A DNA stretch of 64,000 nt from Gigantopelta aegis (GCF_016097555.1 NC_054708.1:21673939-21737938); one strand, 5' to 3'. Positions 44,376 to 56,606 are shown, counted from the first letter of the stretch. The notes: a model not told the origin generated them from the sequence alone. Made by a program: numbers and translations.

Positions 44376-44892
44376 AGGACAGTCACTCCCAGGAATATGA
44401 TTTACTGACAATACATCTTGAAAAGAGGACTGCCACTCACAGACTAGTTTATTAACTCAAAACTAGTATAGAACAGAGTTTATTGGAATAAATACAGCTG
44501 TGATGACAGGCACTCATGTAACACTGTCAAAAACAGTGATGATAACAGGTGTTCGCGAAAAATTAGCACACCCTGCCCCACTGGAGGCACCCGTAATGAG
44601 TATTGCCCTTGGAGGTCATCCAGAACCGTAACTAAATAAACTAAGTAAAGGGTTATACAGGGCTCTAGCTTTACACTTGTCCGCTTGTCCGGGATTTTAA
44701 TTTTATTTTAATGTAGGACAAGCAATTTATACTAATATCTTGTCTGACTGGATAGGCATACGGAAATTGAAATCCATTCACGGAATGACCATATACTCTG
44801 ACTTTGATGTTATGGCATGCCTGGCAGCTTTGTTTAAATTGATGTTCAAGGGCCCAGTTGTTCGCGACATAATTAAATGAACCTTTAGTTAA
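44376..44892. other. intergenic, nothing recognised
   Basis: Nothing recognised. Confidence 0.3.
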
Positions 44893-45133
44893 GGCTCATA
44901 TAGACTCACTGAATGCGGCGCTTGCGTGCGGTCCAGCTAAAACAAAAAATCGACATACATTAGTTTCAATAAGAGCGTCTGGACTGGATGCAATGCGTGC
45001 ATTTGCAAAACGCATGGGTCCAGCCGCAATGAAACATTCTTATTTGGTGTGTATGCCCAAAACGCAATTCGCAGACACATCATACGCAACAGTCGGACCG
45101 CATGCAAAGCGCCTCATCCACTCTATATGAGTC
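44893..45133. mobile_element. palindromic element, CTCATATAGA ends
   Basis: GGCTCATATAGACTCACTGA at the left pairs with CCACTCTATATGAGTC at the right, and the inner 'GCGGTCC/GGACCGC' and 'GGCGCTT/AAGCGCC' also pair. A ~240-bp MITE-like unit. Confidence 0.7.
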
Positions 45134-45565
45134 TTTAGTCCAATATTTTCCTTTTAATTTAATTTTTTACACAAATAAATATCAAATAAACTTTAGATTT
45201 GATTGTGTATGAATACCTTTGGCTGTTTTAAATCAAGTCTCAACATTATGTTTTCAATTACCGGCCTTATTTTATTGATTCAGTCATTGTTTTTGAAAGT
45301 TTCGGTTAACCACTGGGTAAGCTGACTAACGCTGTTTGAACAACTGGCGCCTGTTCTTAAGTTTTCCCTGATTCTTTCAGTAGAAATTCAAGGGTGGATC
45401 ATGGCCATTCCAGGTAGGACAGTAAACATTGAGAAACATTAAATTGTGCCCTATAGGTCAAACTGATGTTGAGAGTTGAGGTTCCACAATACCAATAATT
45501 ACTCCATACGGTTCAATAAAAATTTCTATGTCAGAATATATTTTGTGAAAAATACAACAATATCT
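45134..45565. other. intergenic, nothing recognised
   Basis: Nothing recognised. Confidence 0.3.
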
Positions 45566-45569
45566 AGAG

Positions 45570-46011
45570 TTTGTTTGTTTGTTTATTTTATTTAACGACG
45601 CCACTAGAACACATTGATTTTTTTATCTTATCATCGGCTATTGGACGTCAAACATATGGTCATTCTGACACTGTTTTCAGAGGAAACCCGCTGTCGCCAC
45701 ATAGGCTACTCTTTTTACGACAGGCAGCAAGGGATCTTTTATTTGCGCTTCCCACAGGCAGGATAGCACAAACCATGGCCTTTGTTGAACCAGTTATGGA
45801 TCACTGGTCGGTACAAGTGGTTTACACCTTTGTTGAACCAGTTATGAATCACTGGTCGGTGCAAGTTGTTTACACCTACCCATTGAGCCTTGCGGAGCAC
45901 TCACTCAGGGTTTTGAGTCGGTATCTGGATTACAAATCCCATGCCTCGACTGGGATCCGAACCCAGTACCCAGTTGATCGATGGCTTAACCACGACGCCA
46001 CGGAGACCGGT
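45570..46011 (-). mobile_element. SINE-C head and core with a tail-2-like 3' part
   Basis: Antisense copy whose 3' region reads 'CATCGGCTATTGGACGTCAA'. It has an internal 48-bp duplication: 45781-45828 and 45829-45876 both read TTTGTTGAACCAGTTATG... The 168-codon frame across it is a by-product. Confidence 0.9.
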
Positions 46012-46362
46012 CACTATCGAGAGGATCATGTGACTACTAATATTAGGGAGTGCTCTCAACTGACAAGTACCGTGTAAAAAATCAACATAGGTCGACCACG
46101 ATGTTCGTTTAGTTAGCAGCCCTCGTGCCAGAGCACCGTCTCGTACTGCTGTTATACAAGAGGTAGTATACCACTTGTAAAGTTGTTATTATTTAGTACT
46201 ACATATAACAAGTAACTTCAAACCAATGGGTTATTTAAATACTACATAGTTCAACCTACTTGTAATCATCAAAGAGAGATGTCAAAAGGCATATCAAAAT
46301 TTTGTAGGATTTTGTTTTAGAAGTATTTCCTAAACCGGACATTTAGTGGTGTGGTGACTTAA

Positions 46363-46745
46363 AGGGACATTCCTGAGTTTGCTGCAATTTTTAAGGTGTT
46401 ATCGACCAACAGAGATTTGTTAACCATTGTAATTACATATAAAATATATGTTTATGCATAAAATATTAGTGGCTGTATATTAAACGTGTTTCTGATCGTT
46501 CTAATATTTGTAATAGGTTAAATTTCATTTTATTTCCTAAAATATATTTTTTTCGTACGTACGAACTTATTTGAAGACAAAATCCAGTTTGGGCTTCTTA
46601 CACATATTAAGACGACCAGAATCACATTGTATATACCGACACTGATATTCTAAACAAGAAAATAAATTTAATATGTAAGTTTAATCGTATAAATATTTTA
46701 TTAGTCGGAAACATCTTACAATGCAGCAAACTCAGGAATGTCCCT
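46363..46745. mobile_element. TTAA-2 MITE, well preserved
   Basis: AGGGACATTCCTGAGTTTGC to AACTCAGGAATGTCCCT, TTAA on both sides (46359-46362, 46746-46749). Confidence 0.93.
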
Positions 46746-46817
46746 TTAATATAGAACGTCCGACTATGTAAATAGGTAAACAAGTATCGTCATGGTCACC
46801 CAACTTTATTTGTTGCT

Positions 46818-47130
46818 TAGGAATGAAAGAAAGAAGTATTTAATTTCATTCACGACGCACTCAGTAGCGTTAGCCATATGGTTAAGGACCACGCAAATAA
46901 TTAGAGAGAAGAAACACTGCCTCCACCACATGGGCTACTATTTTCGATTAGCATCAAGGGATCTTTTATATGCACCATCCCACAGACATGATTGTATACA
47001 CCACGGTCATTGTTACATCAACTGTGGGACACTCGATGGAACGAGAATTAACCCATGGGTCCACCGTCAGGGATTGATCCTAGACCAGACCAATCGTGGT
47101 CTAGGCGAGCGCTTTACAACTGGGCATTTG
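46818..47130 (-). mobile_element. SINE-A, old copy, tail-1
   Basis: Antisense; the tail (GAAAGAAAGAAGTATTTAAT), core and head (CGAGCGCTTTACAACTGGGC) are all diverged. Confidence 0.82.
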
Positions 47131-48234
47131 TTACTTAGGTATCTCACCACAGTTTTGTAACAAAGACGATTGTATAAATATTAGCCTTCATCAGACCTCG
47201 CCATGAAAATATTTTGAAGGGAGTGATTAATTACTCCCCTAATTTAGATTATGGGGAGCCATTTAAGATACTAGTATTACCATATTCAAGGTGAGCTGAA
47301 TATTACTCGCCTTGAAAATTACTCAGGGGAGTGATGACGAACGAGAGTGATAGCTTCCCTCAAACGGCGACGTCTGCTACATATTGTTGAAAACTGAAAT
47401 ACAACATTAAATTTTCTACATTAGCAGACGAGATTAGACCTTCTGTTTAAAACACCAACAACGATGACAACAATAACAACGACATCAACAAACAGTTGAA
47501 ATATCACCGTTATTTACTCGATGGGTAACAAAAACCAGGAAGCAACTTTCAATAAATAGTCCCTCCCCTCCCCACTCCTCCCAGGGAACAAATCCTCAAT
47601 TTCAAATCAGATATTTTTTATACAAAATGAGCTGGCGTGAAACCTTTTCACCATGTATTTCCATCATTCTATCACAATATTAGTTGTAATCCAAGTAAAA
47701 ATGCGTAGTAATTCGATTGCAACCCTGTATAGCTGTTTGGCAGTAATACTAATATTTTCGTTTAATTCGGAGAAAAATCAGTCTGTCCCACTACAAAAAT
47801 GTTTAGTATTCAGTTCTAGATGCATGAAGGGATCTCGTTGTTTGATCATTATACTGGGAGTAGCCTCACTTAGAACTGACAGACACACAGACACACAGAC
47901 AGACGAATCGTTTATTAAAGGCATCTCATTTTAAAATACAACAGCAGTAAATACCATAGCATCTAAAATAACACTGAGCCACTCCATATGGAGTTATTTA
48001 CGAGAGACTACTAGTATACAACACAATCGACACAGATACATATAAATATTCCAATAAAACATATTTAAGTCATTTAACACGAAATAAAATACATTACTAA
48101 CCAACTTACAGTTACATACAATCTAGACATTAAAAATAGTATCTTAATAAAACACATTAAATGTAGTTAATAAAACAGTATCATGCACTATTAACATATT
48201 TAGGGCTATGTTTGTATTTTGCATTCGTAAAAAA
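47131..48234. other. intergenic, nothing recognised
   Basis: 47205-47330 has partly self-complementary 'GGGAGTGAT/ATTACTCCC' words; an ACAGACAC repeat lies at 47878-47905. No gene is seen. Confidence 0.35.
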
Positions 48235-48235
48235 T

Positions 48236-48592
48236 GGGGGGGGGGGGGGGGGGGGGGGCGGCGAGACGTAGCCCAATGGTAAAGCGCTCGCTTGATGCGC
48301 GGTCGGTTTGGGATCGATCCCCGTCAGTGGGCCCATTGGGCTATCTTTCGCTCCAGCCAGTGCACCACGACTGGTACAACAGAGGCCGTGGTATGTGCTA
48401 TCCTGTCTATGGGATGGTGCATATAAAAGATCCCTTGCTGCTAATCGAAAAGAGTAGCCCATGAAGTGGCGACAGCGGGTTTCCTCTCAATATCTGTGTG
48501 GTCCTTAACCATATGCCCGACGCCATATAACCGTAAAATAAAATGTGTTGAGTGCGTCGTTAAATAAACCATTTCCTTTACTTTCCTTTCGT
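48236..48592 (+). mobile_element. poly-G then SINE-A, full length, tail-1
   Basis: About 22 G directly before GGCGGCGAGACGTAGCCCAA; head, core and tail-1 are complete. The G-run may have grown from the GGGGCGGG head. Confidence 0.9.
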
Positions 48593-49700
48593 AAATAATG
48601 TTAGCCGAAAATGCAACTTTAAATGTGAATCTATATTCAATACACAATGACGTACAAAATCATTATTTTTCAGTCCAGTGCATAAAATCATTATACTCCA
48701 TAGTCTTGACTGTAAACACTGAAAGGTTTTATACAAATGTACAGCATTAAATATGTCTGTTGGATTCTAGCTTTGTTCAGTTCAGTTCAATTCTTTATTG
48801 TATGCAAGACCGTAAACCCATATATACAAGAACACATATATTGACATTTCGGAACTGGTTGTTCGAACGTTTAGCCAGCTGTTTTGGGCAACAAAATAAA
48901 ACACAAAACATTTATTACTACTTATTACATTTCCAAAAATATGCAAAAATAAATATTTATAAAAGCCCGTGGTCAGCTTAACCATTATTTGAACCACTGA
49001 CCTCTGGTGCGGGCGACAGTATTTTCTAGTACAGTAGCGTATAATTATACATGGTGATTTAATTGTTTATTAAAGTGTCAAATGACAATATACATAAAAT
49101 TATACAAAACAAACATAAAATATATTGTCGCCTAGCCTAAATAGACGTATTGGACACCTAAAACATTTTATTACATAGAACTAAAAATAATGTTACTATA
49201 TACATGTAATATCTCATTTTATTTTATATAACATTTAGTGAAATATCTTAAAATAACATTGAAATAAAAGTGTTATCAGTCACTCAGTCCTTAATTTCAC
49301 TATTTCACTCTAAAATGTGTTATCGTCACTGTAGAAAGTGTTATCTTCACTGTAAGAAAGCCGGAACTATTTTGCTGTTGGCATTTTAGAAATAAAGGTA
49401 AATTGCCAAAAATTATATAATAAATAAAAAAGTTCATGTTTTTTTCTCTCAAATATGATTTATATCTCATCTCGTGACGTTTGCAAGCGCGACTCGTGAG
49501 ATATGATTGCAAACTTCACTCGATGAGATATAAATCATATTTGACAGAAAACACGAAATATCCTCCATATAAATCAAGTATCTACCTAAACACAACATGC
49601 TTCAGTTTAAAGTAATGCAATTACCTCTTCTCTTCTCTACACTTTAATGCATTTGCAAAATAGATTTCTAAATTTTTCAAAACATTTCCATTCCTTAACT
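48593..49700. other. intergenic, nothing recognised
   Basis: A self-complementary word pair TATGATTTATATCTCATCTC and its inverse (49456-49475, 49526-49545 region) could form a hairpin. No gene is seen. Confidence 0.35.
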
Positions 49701-49707
49701 TTGTTAG

Positions 49708-49942
49708 TCATTCTGTCTGTGGGATGGTGCATATCAAAGATCCCTTGGTACTAATAGAAACAACAGCTTGTTCTGAATGTGCACGTAAAACCCTATGACC
49801 TAACCTGACCTGACCTAATGGAAACATGTAGCGGGTTTCCTCTCTAAAACTACACACCAAAAATTACCAATTGTTTGACATCCAGTAGCCGATGATTAAT
49901 AAATCAATGTGCTCTAGTGGTGTCGTTAAACAAAACATTTTT
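49708..49942 (+). mobile_element. SINE core with tail-2, ~55-bp insertion
   Basis: Core from CTGTCTGTGGGATGGTGCAT; a CCTGACCTGACCTAA-containing insertion at about 49768-49818, then tail-2. Confidence 0.82.
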
Positions 49943-50102
49943 TGGGGGTCATTAGTCATTCACAATAAAAAATAAATACTAATAAATAAAATAGGTTTCA
50001 AACTTATGACGATTAAAGGGGCACAACTGTGTTTAGTAGTACATTTATTGAGTCATTTTGGAGTTATTGTTCGTGATAGAGGATGTGTCGGTTGAGTTTT
50101 TG

Positions 50103-50381
50103 TGGGGACTCGGTGGCGCAGTGGTTAGGCCATTGGAATACAGGCTGCTAGGTACAGGGTTCGCAGCTCGGTACCGGCTCCAACCCAGATCGAGTTCTTG
50201 AGGCCTCAATGGGTAAGTGTGAGGCCACTACACCCTCTTCTCTCTTACTAATCATTAACCAACTAACAACTAACCCACTGTCCTGGACAGATGACACAGA
50301 TAGCTGAGGTGTGTGTGCCCAGGACATCATGCTTGAACCTGAATTGGATATAAGCACGAAAATAAGTTGAAATGAAATGTG
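50103..50381 (+). mobile_element. SINE-B, full length
   Basis: GGGACTCGGTGGCGCAGTGG head to AAGTTGAAATGAAATG tail. It lies ~100 bp downstream of the gene-2 stop codon, on the opposite strand. Confidence 0.9.
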
Positions 50382-50483
50382 GGGTTTTTTTTAATTGCGG
50401 GGGGGGAGGGTGTGTGTGTGTGTGGGGGGGGGTTCTTTCCAAGATTATTGCACATTTATCATATCATAATTCAATCCCGAGCT

Positions 50484-51287
50484 CTACTTCTTAGGTTTAA
50501 TCTTTGTGTAATACACCCAACTTTTACCCATAAGTACATTAGTGGCGTCGGAAATCATGATAATTATGCCCACTCCGCACAGAATCAAAGCTCCCGAATA
50601 ACCCAGTCCGATGGCCAACCACCTGTCGTCGTTCACACTAATGTGCTTTCTCTTATAACGGCCTGTCTGTTTCACGCTGATCTTTGGAATCGTCACCGCT
50701 TGCCTAGAAGAATTCCTGCAATGACACGAAGACTGTGCCGCACATGACGCAAGCCGGACGGTTGGTACAGACATAATGGAGTACTCGGGAACACATGACA
50801 CCACATCCAACCCACTGTCGTTGATTTCATAGATACAGGTATCTTCCTCCGTATCTTCTGAAAATAAATAAATAAATAAAATAAATAAATAAATAAATAA
50901 ATGTTTTATTGATTAACGCACGTGTCTTTTTTCAGTCACCTACCAGTCCAACCGGAGGGTATGTACAGTTTTCATCTCCATCCTTCTGTATGTGTATGTC
51001 TGTCTGTGTCTGTTTGTCTGTCCGTCCATCCGTCTGGCTCACATATAGTTTGCCAGGTGTTTTTTTTTCACAATGCCTTGAGATATTGAACTGTTACAGA
51101 TCAACTTTGACTTTCATGGCGATTTATTAATTTTTCACTTATAGTTTTGGCTATTGAATTTAGGAGATGCGAAAATGTGTTAATCCTAGCAGGGAACATG
51201 CATTGCCGTAGCAGTACTTTCAGAATGTTTGTTTAAATTTAAATTCAATATTTTCAATGTACAATGTTAAAATCTGACCGCAATTAT

Positions 51288-51377
<90 letters not shown>

Positions 51378-54300
51378 GTGTGTATGTATGTATGTATGTA
51401 TGTATGTATGTATGTATGTATATGTATATTAGCTGGATGCTTTCGCTTAATATTGTAAGATGCGTGCACTTCTAAACTCTGAAAACTATGCATCGCCAGT
51501 TGAAAAGCGAATTAATATATAACTGTCACCCCACCCCTTTTGTTGGCATCTTCTGACTCCTGTGATACACTTATTTTGCGTATATTGTAAAAGTAAGTAA
51601 ATGATGTCATGAACGTTGGTGTATCATGCAGATGTCAAAACATGGCGGAACGTAACTAACCAATAAAAACACTGAATGCCGAATAACACTCAGTAGATTT
51701 GTTCACAAAATTATTTTAATAATTTTTATTAGTTTAAATAAGAAAAATCATTAAAAAAACACTAATGCAAATCAGGAACTAACATTTATGTTTTTTTAAA
51801 AAGCGCTAACAATTATTACAAGTGCTCTTTGAAGTTAACCAGACTGTATCTGAATTATGTATGACGCCATATACGAACACCGACACCCAAACACAGGATC
51901 AGTGCGTTCCGCGTAGCCGGCGATCTATTATTCTGTAATTGTCACCTCAATCCTCGACATCCCAGACCACCCGAGTCAGTCGTCTTTAAAATACTACCAG
52001 CAACGACAGTTTGATCACTCCACACGCGTCGAGTTTTTGAGGTGCATAAACAATTAAATCTTTATGGCGGGACTAAAGAATTATGTCGAGAGATCGAGGT
52101 TATCGAGTGTTCGAAGTTTGAGTTTTCGAAGGTCGTTATTATTAGTTTGTATAACAGTTCGGCCGGGACCGTCGTTTCAAGTCGCGAGATCGAAATTTTC
52201 GAGAGATCGAAGGTGGAATTATCGAAGTGTGACTGTATATATATCAATTCACTACGCCACGTAATATAGTGTGCGCATCGTTTTGTTTGTATACTTGTTT
52301 GTTTGTTTGTTTATTTATTTTTGTATTTGTTTGTTTCTTATTGTTTTTCTGGGGGTCTTTTTATACTTTCAAGAACAACGCTTTATGAGTTTGTAACATG
52401 ACCATTCTTACATGTTTAGCAACTGAGAGTCATTAGGCATTGGTATTTTTCATTAAAGCCTATGCTTACTAAAGCTCTCCCCCCCCCCCCCCCCCCCACC
52501 ATTAATTTACCGTATAAAATATATATACTATTAAGCCGTATTTATATAATAATTTTATTATTTTTTATATTTTCTGATGTGTTTTCTACAAAACATCTAA
52601 ATACACTTGGCTATATAATCCGGCTATAGAGAAGTACTTAGGAGGAATGGAGTGGGATTGGCAGGATGTTTTTTTTTCTTTTCGGTTCATTAAGATATAA
52701 ACGCACAAAAGTAAGCACAATCCAACCAATCAGATTGCCGTAAAGTGTATGGAACGAAAATTTAATTATTACCATGACAACTGGTTACCAAAAGGGCTTA
52801 TGTCAAAAATGGTTAACACCAGACCAAAAAATTCAAATTAGCAGCTCAAACGAGATTTTGCCTTCAGTAATTTTATACATGAAAAAAACTAAAACATTCT
52901 GTTTAAGCTACTATAAACATTTGGAATACTAGGAACAATCGATATACAAACATTAATATTCTAAGCAAGAAAATGTAATTAATATCCAATTTTACTCAAT
53001 AAAAATCTTATTAGCAGGAGTCATGTTTATATACATTGTATATATAAAGTCAGAAATGCCCCTTTAAGAGTTATGACTGTCATTTCTTAATGAAGTATAA
53101 TGATGAAGAAAGTACTTTAAAATATATATCTAGGTGTGGTATAAAGTGTTCATTAAAATTATACTGATGAAATGTATGGAATTTTATTTCCATCCGACAC
53201 GAAAATATAATTTTCATCCGACACTAAAACCAAAGTGCCTATAAAACACAAAGGGTTAATCAGAGAAGCAAATTAGCTAATCTAGATTTCAAACATGTTT
53301 CTTGGTTATGAAATAATATTGGCTAATTAAAGTTTTTGCTTTTGATAGAATGTTGCATTGATTCTGTTAAGTTGGCATCTTTGATTTCTATCAATGTCCA
53401 ACGCCAAAACTATCTAACCTTCACTAAGTCACAATGGGTTAACCAAGGACTTTGTTATGCTTAGTATTAATGCAGCTCCTCCTGACTCATACCAAACTAT
53501 ATTACTTTACTTCTAATGTGAATGGCTTAAAATGAAGACAATGGCAAAGTTTCAAATTCCATCAGAAACTAAAACGATTTTTGTTTTTTAATATGCCCAT
53601 AACAAAAAGCAAATACTTAAATCCAGTATATTCAGTTAAATAGGAATATCCTTTGTTTTTGTTTAACGACACCACTAGAGCACACTGATGTATTAATCTT
53701 CGGCTATTGGATATCAAACATTTGGTAATTTTGACATAGAGTCTTAGAAAGGAAACCCGCAACTTGTTTCCATCAGTAGCAAAGATAACAGATACTACGA
53801 CCTTCGATATACTAGTCGTAGTGCACTGGCTGGAACATGAAATAGCCGAATGTGCCTACCGACGGGGATCGATCCTAGATCGACCGCGCATCAGATGGAC
53901 GTTTTACCACTAGGCTACGTCCCGACCACCCCACCCCACCCCCCACCCCCACCCCACCCTCCCACACTCTAACCAAAGCATTCCGATCCTACCTTATCTT
54001 ATAATCAGTTTGTATGATGTCCAGAATAAATAATGTCAGTGACCAGACCTTCAGAGCTCATAATATCCGATGTATGATGGTCCACGGTAGTAACATTTTT
54101 TTAGCTTTCGTTTTTCGTTGACTATTGAGTCTTACTGTAATTAAAGTTGTATTACATCTTATCTAGAATAGAATAGAATAGAATAGAACATAATAGATAT
54201 TTAACAACACACCAGCACGAAAAATACATCGGCTATTGGATGTCAAACTATGTTTTATTTATTTACAATGCCAGTGTCTGTATATTCAATATGTTGCTAA

Positions 54301-54649
54301 TCGTTCTCAAGTTGAAAGTAGGCCAAAAACGTCATTTTATTTTCTAATGCATGTTTTGACGTTTGTTCGTATGTTAAAAGCCTGTTTGGGCAACTATAAA
54401 CATTATAACGACTGAAAACACATTGCATACACAGGCACTGATATTCTTTACAAACCGAAATGTTTTTTTTTTTGTTGTTGTTGTTATTGAAAAGGATATT
54501 TCATTCGGAAACATATTACAGGGACAGAAAATTCGGGTGCATCTATTTAAGATATAGGTATACAAATGTGTTCACTCACCATAACCCGCGATACGAAATA
54601 TTCCAAAAGTATACAAAAGTGTAAATATCGCTGTCGTGTAAAATATCAT
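50484..54649 (-). CDS. predicted type I single-pass membrane protein, member 2 (two exons)
   Basis: Exons on the minus strand are 54649-54580 and 50857-50484, joined by a 3,722-bp intron (donor TATG|GTGAGTG, a near-perfect consensus; acceptor TTTATTTTCAG; phase 1), giving 147 aa. Residues 1-22 are a hydrophobic signal-like peptide. The ectodomain has Cys 31, 45, 62, 68 and 70 (SSCHC) and sequons at 36 (NDS) and 72 (NSS). RYKRKH at 90-95 precedes SVNDDR, then GLGYSG (107-112), one membrane segment (about 106-125), SDATNV (126-131) and a basic tail ending KPKK. The order, intron position and phase match the gene at 35314, on the opposite strand. The polypyrimidine tract of the acceptor is an (AAAT)n microsatellite read in reverse. 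The function is unknown to me; a surface receptor subunit, adhesion peptide or secreted precursor are all open. Confidence 0.7.
50861..50903 (+). repeat. (AAAT)n microsatellite at the member 2 acceptor
   Basis: On the gene strand this is (TTTA)n directly before the AG, so it forms the pyrimidine tract. Confidence 0.85.
50937..51245 (+). repeat. repeat L, relative of 1503-1697
   Basis: 'CCAACCGGAGGGTATGTACA', CTGTCTGTGTCTGTTTGTCT, 'CAATGCCTTGAGATATTGAA' and 'GACTTTCATGGCGATTTA' match the 5' block of the element at 1503 without its tandem core. It lies in the intron of member 2. Confidence 0.75.
51290..51430 (+). repeat. (AT)n, (GT)n, (ATGT)n compound microsatellite
   Basis: Three consecutive simple repeats inside the intron of member 2. 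Confidence 0.95.
51431..52045. other. intronic, nothing recognised
   Basis: Nothing recognised. Confidence 0.3.
52050..52240. mobile_element. pogo/Tigger-like terminal fragment (candidate)
   Basis: Read in reverse from 52240: TACAGTCACACTTCGATAAT followed by many 'TCGAT/TCGAA' words, the style of pogo-type ends beside a TA. Only one end is seen. Three frames of 60-75 codons run through it on both strands and are not called as genes. Confidence 0.4.
52241..52865. other. intronic, AT-rich with a poly-C run
   Basis: A GTTT repeat at 52285-52335 and poly-C at about 52478-52497. Nothing else. Confidence 0.4.
52870..53066. mobile_element. TTAA-2 right half, diverged
   Basis: 'AAGCTACTATAAACATTTGG' through 'ATATACAAACATTAATATTC' to AGTCAGAAATGCCCCT then TTAA. 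Confidence 0.65.
53067..53645. other. intronic, nothing recognised
   Basis: Nothing recognised. Confidence 0.3.
53649..53927 (-). mobile_element. SINE-A head with tail-2
   Basis: Antisense TTGTTTTTGTTTAACGACAC tail to the TAGGCTACGTCCCGACC head, then a CCCCAC repeat to 53965. In the intron of member 2. Confidence 0.9.
54155..54190 (+). repeat. (AATAG)n microsatellite
   Basis: GAATAGAATAGAATAGAATA. Confidence 0.85.
54262..54552. mobile_element. TTAA-2 MITE, diverged
   Basis: 'GTGTCTGTATATTCAATATG', 'CACATTGCATACACAGGCAC' and 'CATTCGGAAACATATTACAG' in family order; ends 28 bp before the member 2 splice donor. Confidence 0.65.
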
Positions 54650-54832
54650 TTTCTAATCTTGTGAAGATGCCGTCTAACGTGGTTGAAATCACTCTGTGAA
54701 AGATATAATGCATGACGCGCATGACTATAACCTATTAGGCAAGCTATAAATCAATATATACTGCAAGGCAAAAAAACACGTCGACAATGAAAAACGAAGA
54801 AGAGAGAGCTAGGAATAGATATTTGATTTGTA

Positions 54833-55556
54833 CAGTATTACATATGGTATAGACAGACAGAGACAAACATACAGATATGTAGACACAGACAGAGGCAGAC
54901 AGAAAGAGACAGACAGACAGACACACACACAGACAGACAGATAATATAACATATGGTATAGACAGACACAGACAGATGTGTAGACACAGACAGAGGCAGA
55001 CAGACAGAGACAGACAGACAGACAAACAGACAAACAGACAGACAGAGAATATTACATATGGTATAGACAGACACACAGACAGATATGTAGACACAGACAG
55101 AGGCAGACAGACAGAGACAGACAGACATACAGACAAACAGACAGACAAACAGACAGACAGAGAATATTACATATGGTATAGACAGACACAGACAAACAGA
55201 CATATATGTAAACACAGACAGAGGCAGACAGACAGAGACAAACAGACAGACAGACAGACAGAGAATATTACATATGGTATAGACAGACACAGACAAACAG
55301 ACATATATGTAAACATAGACAGAGGCAGACAGACAGAGACCGACAGACAGACAAACAGACAGACAAACAGACAGACAGAGAATATTACATATGGTATAGA
55401 CAGACACAGACAAACAGACATATATGTAAATACAGACAGAGGCAGACAGACAGAGGCAGACAGACAGACAAACAGACAGACAAACAGACAGACAGAGAAT
55501 ATTACATATGGTATAGACAGACACAGAAAAACAGACATATATGTAGACACAAACAG

Positions 55557-55587
<31 letters not shown>

Positions 55588-55900
55588 GAATATTACATAT
55601 GGTATAGACAGACACAGACAAACAGACATATATGTAGACACAGACAGAGACAGACAGACAGAGACACAGACAGACACACAGACATATATGTAAACACAGA
55701 CAGAGGCAGACAGACAGAGACACAGACAGACAAACAGACAGACAGAGAATATTACAAATGGTATAGACAGACACAGACAAACAGACATATATGTAGACCC
55801 AGACAGAGACAGACAGACAGATAAACAGACAGACAGACAATATTACATACGGTATAGACAGACACTGTCAAACAGACAGATATGTAGACACAGACAGAGG

Positions 55901-55932
<32 letters not shown>

Positions 55933-55937
55933 GAAAT
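54833..55937 (+). repeat. ~110-bp minisatellite, about ten units, upstream of member 2
   Basis: Units carry ATTACATATGGTATAGACAG (near 54838, 54943, 55048, 55167, 55266, 55385, 55502, 55593, 55755, 55846), then CAGACATATATGTA and CAGACAGA blocks. It begins ~185 bp upstream of the predicted start codon of the gene at 50484-54649. Long frames on both strands are artefacts. Confidence 0.95.
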
Positions 55938-56165
55938 CTTAATGATAAAACTGTCATACATGATCAAAAGCGTATCTCTGCGCTATTATTATTATTAAAT
56001 GGTTTAACGTGTCCATATACCACTAGGGTTTCGAACACGCCTATCCCGAGTCCGGCCTCCGATAGGATCGGGGTCTGACTCGGGACAGGGATTCCATGCG
56101 CTATGCAGTCGAATGGGTATTTGACAAAATTGCGATTAATTCCATGAAACTCTATGGAAAACAGA
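55938..56165 (+). repeat. repeat J, copy 2, with an insertion
   Basis: 'TTAATGATAAAACTGTCATA', 'GATCAAAAGCGTATCTC', then after an insertion 'GTCGAATGGGTATTTGACAA' and 'ATTCCATGAAACTCTATGG'. The insertion 55987-56096 is flanked by TGCGCTAT (55979-55986, 56097-56104). Confidence 0.8.
55987..56096. mobile_element. 110-bp insertion with 8-bp duplication
   Basis: Begins with (TTA)n and contains CCGAGTCCGGCCTCCGATAG and 'GGGTCTGACTCGGGACAGGG'. Not matched to another copy. Confidence 0.6.
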
Positions 56166-56236
56166 CAAATTCTATATTTATGTCTCTACACATTAAAACA
56201 AAGTACAAGAACAGTAATTATAATACAACAATATGT

Positions 56237-56606
56237 TGGGTTGGATTTAGCTTAGTCGGTTGAGTGCTCGACTGGGGTGCTTGCACTGCAGGATCAAATC
56301 ACCTCTCTGGATCCATTCAACTAATTAGCTGTTTTTTTCTCGTTCCAACCAGTGCACCACAACTGGTCAAAGACCGTGGTGTGCTTTCCTGTCTGTGGGA
56401 AAGTGCACATAAAAGATCTCATGCTGCATTAGAAAAAATGTAGCGGGTTTCCTCTGAGGACTACGATTCAGAATTATCAAATGTAGCGGGTTTCCTCTGA
56501 TGTCTAGGTGTCAGAATTACCAAATGTTTGACATCCAATAGCCGACGATTAATTAATCAATGTGCTCCAGTGGTGTTGTTAAACCAAACCAAACTTTAAA
56601 CTTTAG
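56237..56606 (+). mobile_element. SINE-D, full length, tail-2
   Basis: Head 'TTTAGCTTAGTCGGTTGAGT', core, and tail-2. Target duplication ACAACAATATGT at 56225-56236 and 56607-56618. A ~43-bp segment starting TAGCGGGTTTCCTCTGA is doubled near 56442-56525. Confidence 0.95.

Noticed and set aside
45571..46077. 168-codon open frame
   Set aside because: Antisense SINE-C.
54744..55967. Open frames up to 316 codons rich in Ser/Val/Cys/Leu or Asp/Arg/Gln/Thr
   Set aside because: By-products of the ~110-bp minisatellite, open on both strands at once.
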